DNA of 64,000 bases, taken from contig JAVGWX010000005.1 in assembly GCA_036924085.1 (NCBI GenBank), forward strand, positions 98,924,672-98,988,671. The letters are read 5' to 3'. Shown here one piece after another: positions 63,991 to 64,000 of the stretch (position 1 is the first letter of the stretch; each line of letters starts with the position of its first letter). A program made the position numbers and the translations under genes. Source of the stretch: Ariolimax columbianus (Eukaryota > Mollusca > Gastropoda > Stylommatophora > Arionidae). The notes under the pieces were generated by a model. The model did not search any database. It saw only the letters and a program-made list of their open reading frames with translations, and was not told where the DNA came from.

Positions 63991-64000
63991 CACATATGTG

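Overview
This is metazoan nuclear DNA. Split genes with GT-AG introns, one probable U12-type AT-AC intron, tRNA-derived SINEs, several non-LTR retrotransposons and mariner/Merlin DNA transposons all point to an animal. A mollusc, perhaps a gastropod, is my best guess from the mix of elements. That is an inference; I have no species-level marker.

Two cellular genes are arranged tail to tail. On the + strand a complete enolase gene lies in 13 coding exons from 1100 to 31419, encoding 432 residues with all catalytic and metal-binding residues present. On the - strand, from 61598 down to the stop at 35397, lie 11 exons (544 residues) of the large-subunit GTPase LSG1, a circularly permuted ribosome-biogenesis GTPase. 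Its first roughly 100-130 residues were not found and probably lie beyond base 64000. All exon junctions in both genes keep frame. One LSG1 intron (48969 down to 47292) has no usable AG acceptor but has ATATCCTT at its 5' end, CCTTAAC near its 3' end and a terminal AC, the signature of the minor spliceosome.

The rest is repeat-rich. Most introns hold a minisatellite of their own (units of about 25 to 78 bp). Interspersed elements include a tRNA-derived SINE of about 240-280 bp (family A, nine copies, several with clear target-site duplications), a second SINE-like family of about 340-360 bp (family B, several with duplications), at least two further tRNA-like SINE families (E and F), 5'-truncated LINEs with RNase H domains, other LINE reverse-transcriptase fragments, mariner-like transposons and a Merlin/IS1016-like element inserted cleanly into a minisatellite.

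The most interesting observations are the AT-AC intron in LSG1; the LSG1 stop codon lying inside a 15-copy 40-bp minisatellite whose unit is the end of the gene; a perfect inverted repeat with 37-bp arms; the higher-order 78/76-bp array between the two genes; and the Merlin insertion with recognisable inverted repeats and target duplication. I saw no prokaryotic operon, CRISPR array or genuine tRNA/rRNA gene.
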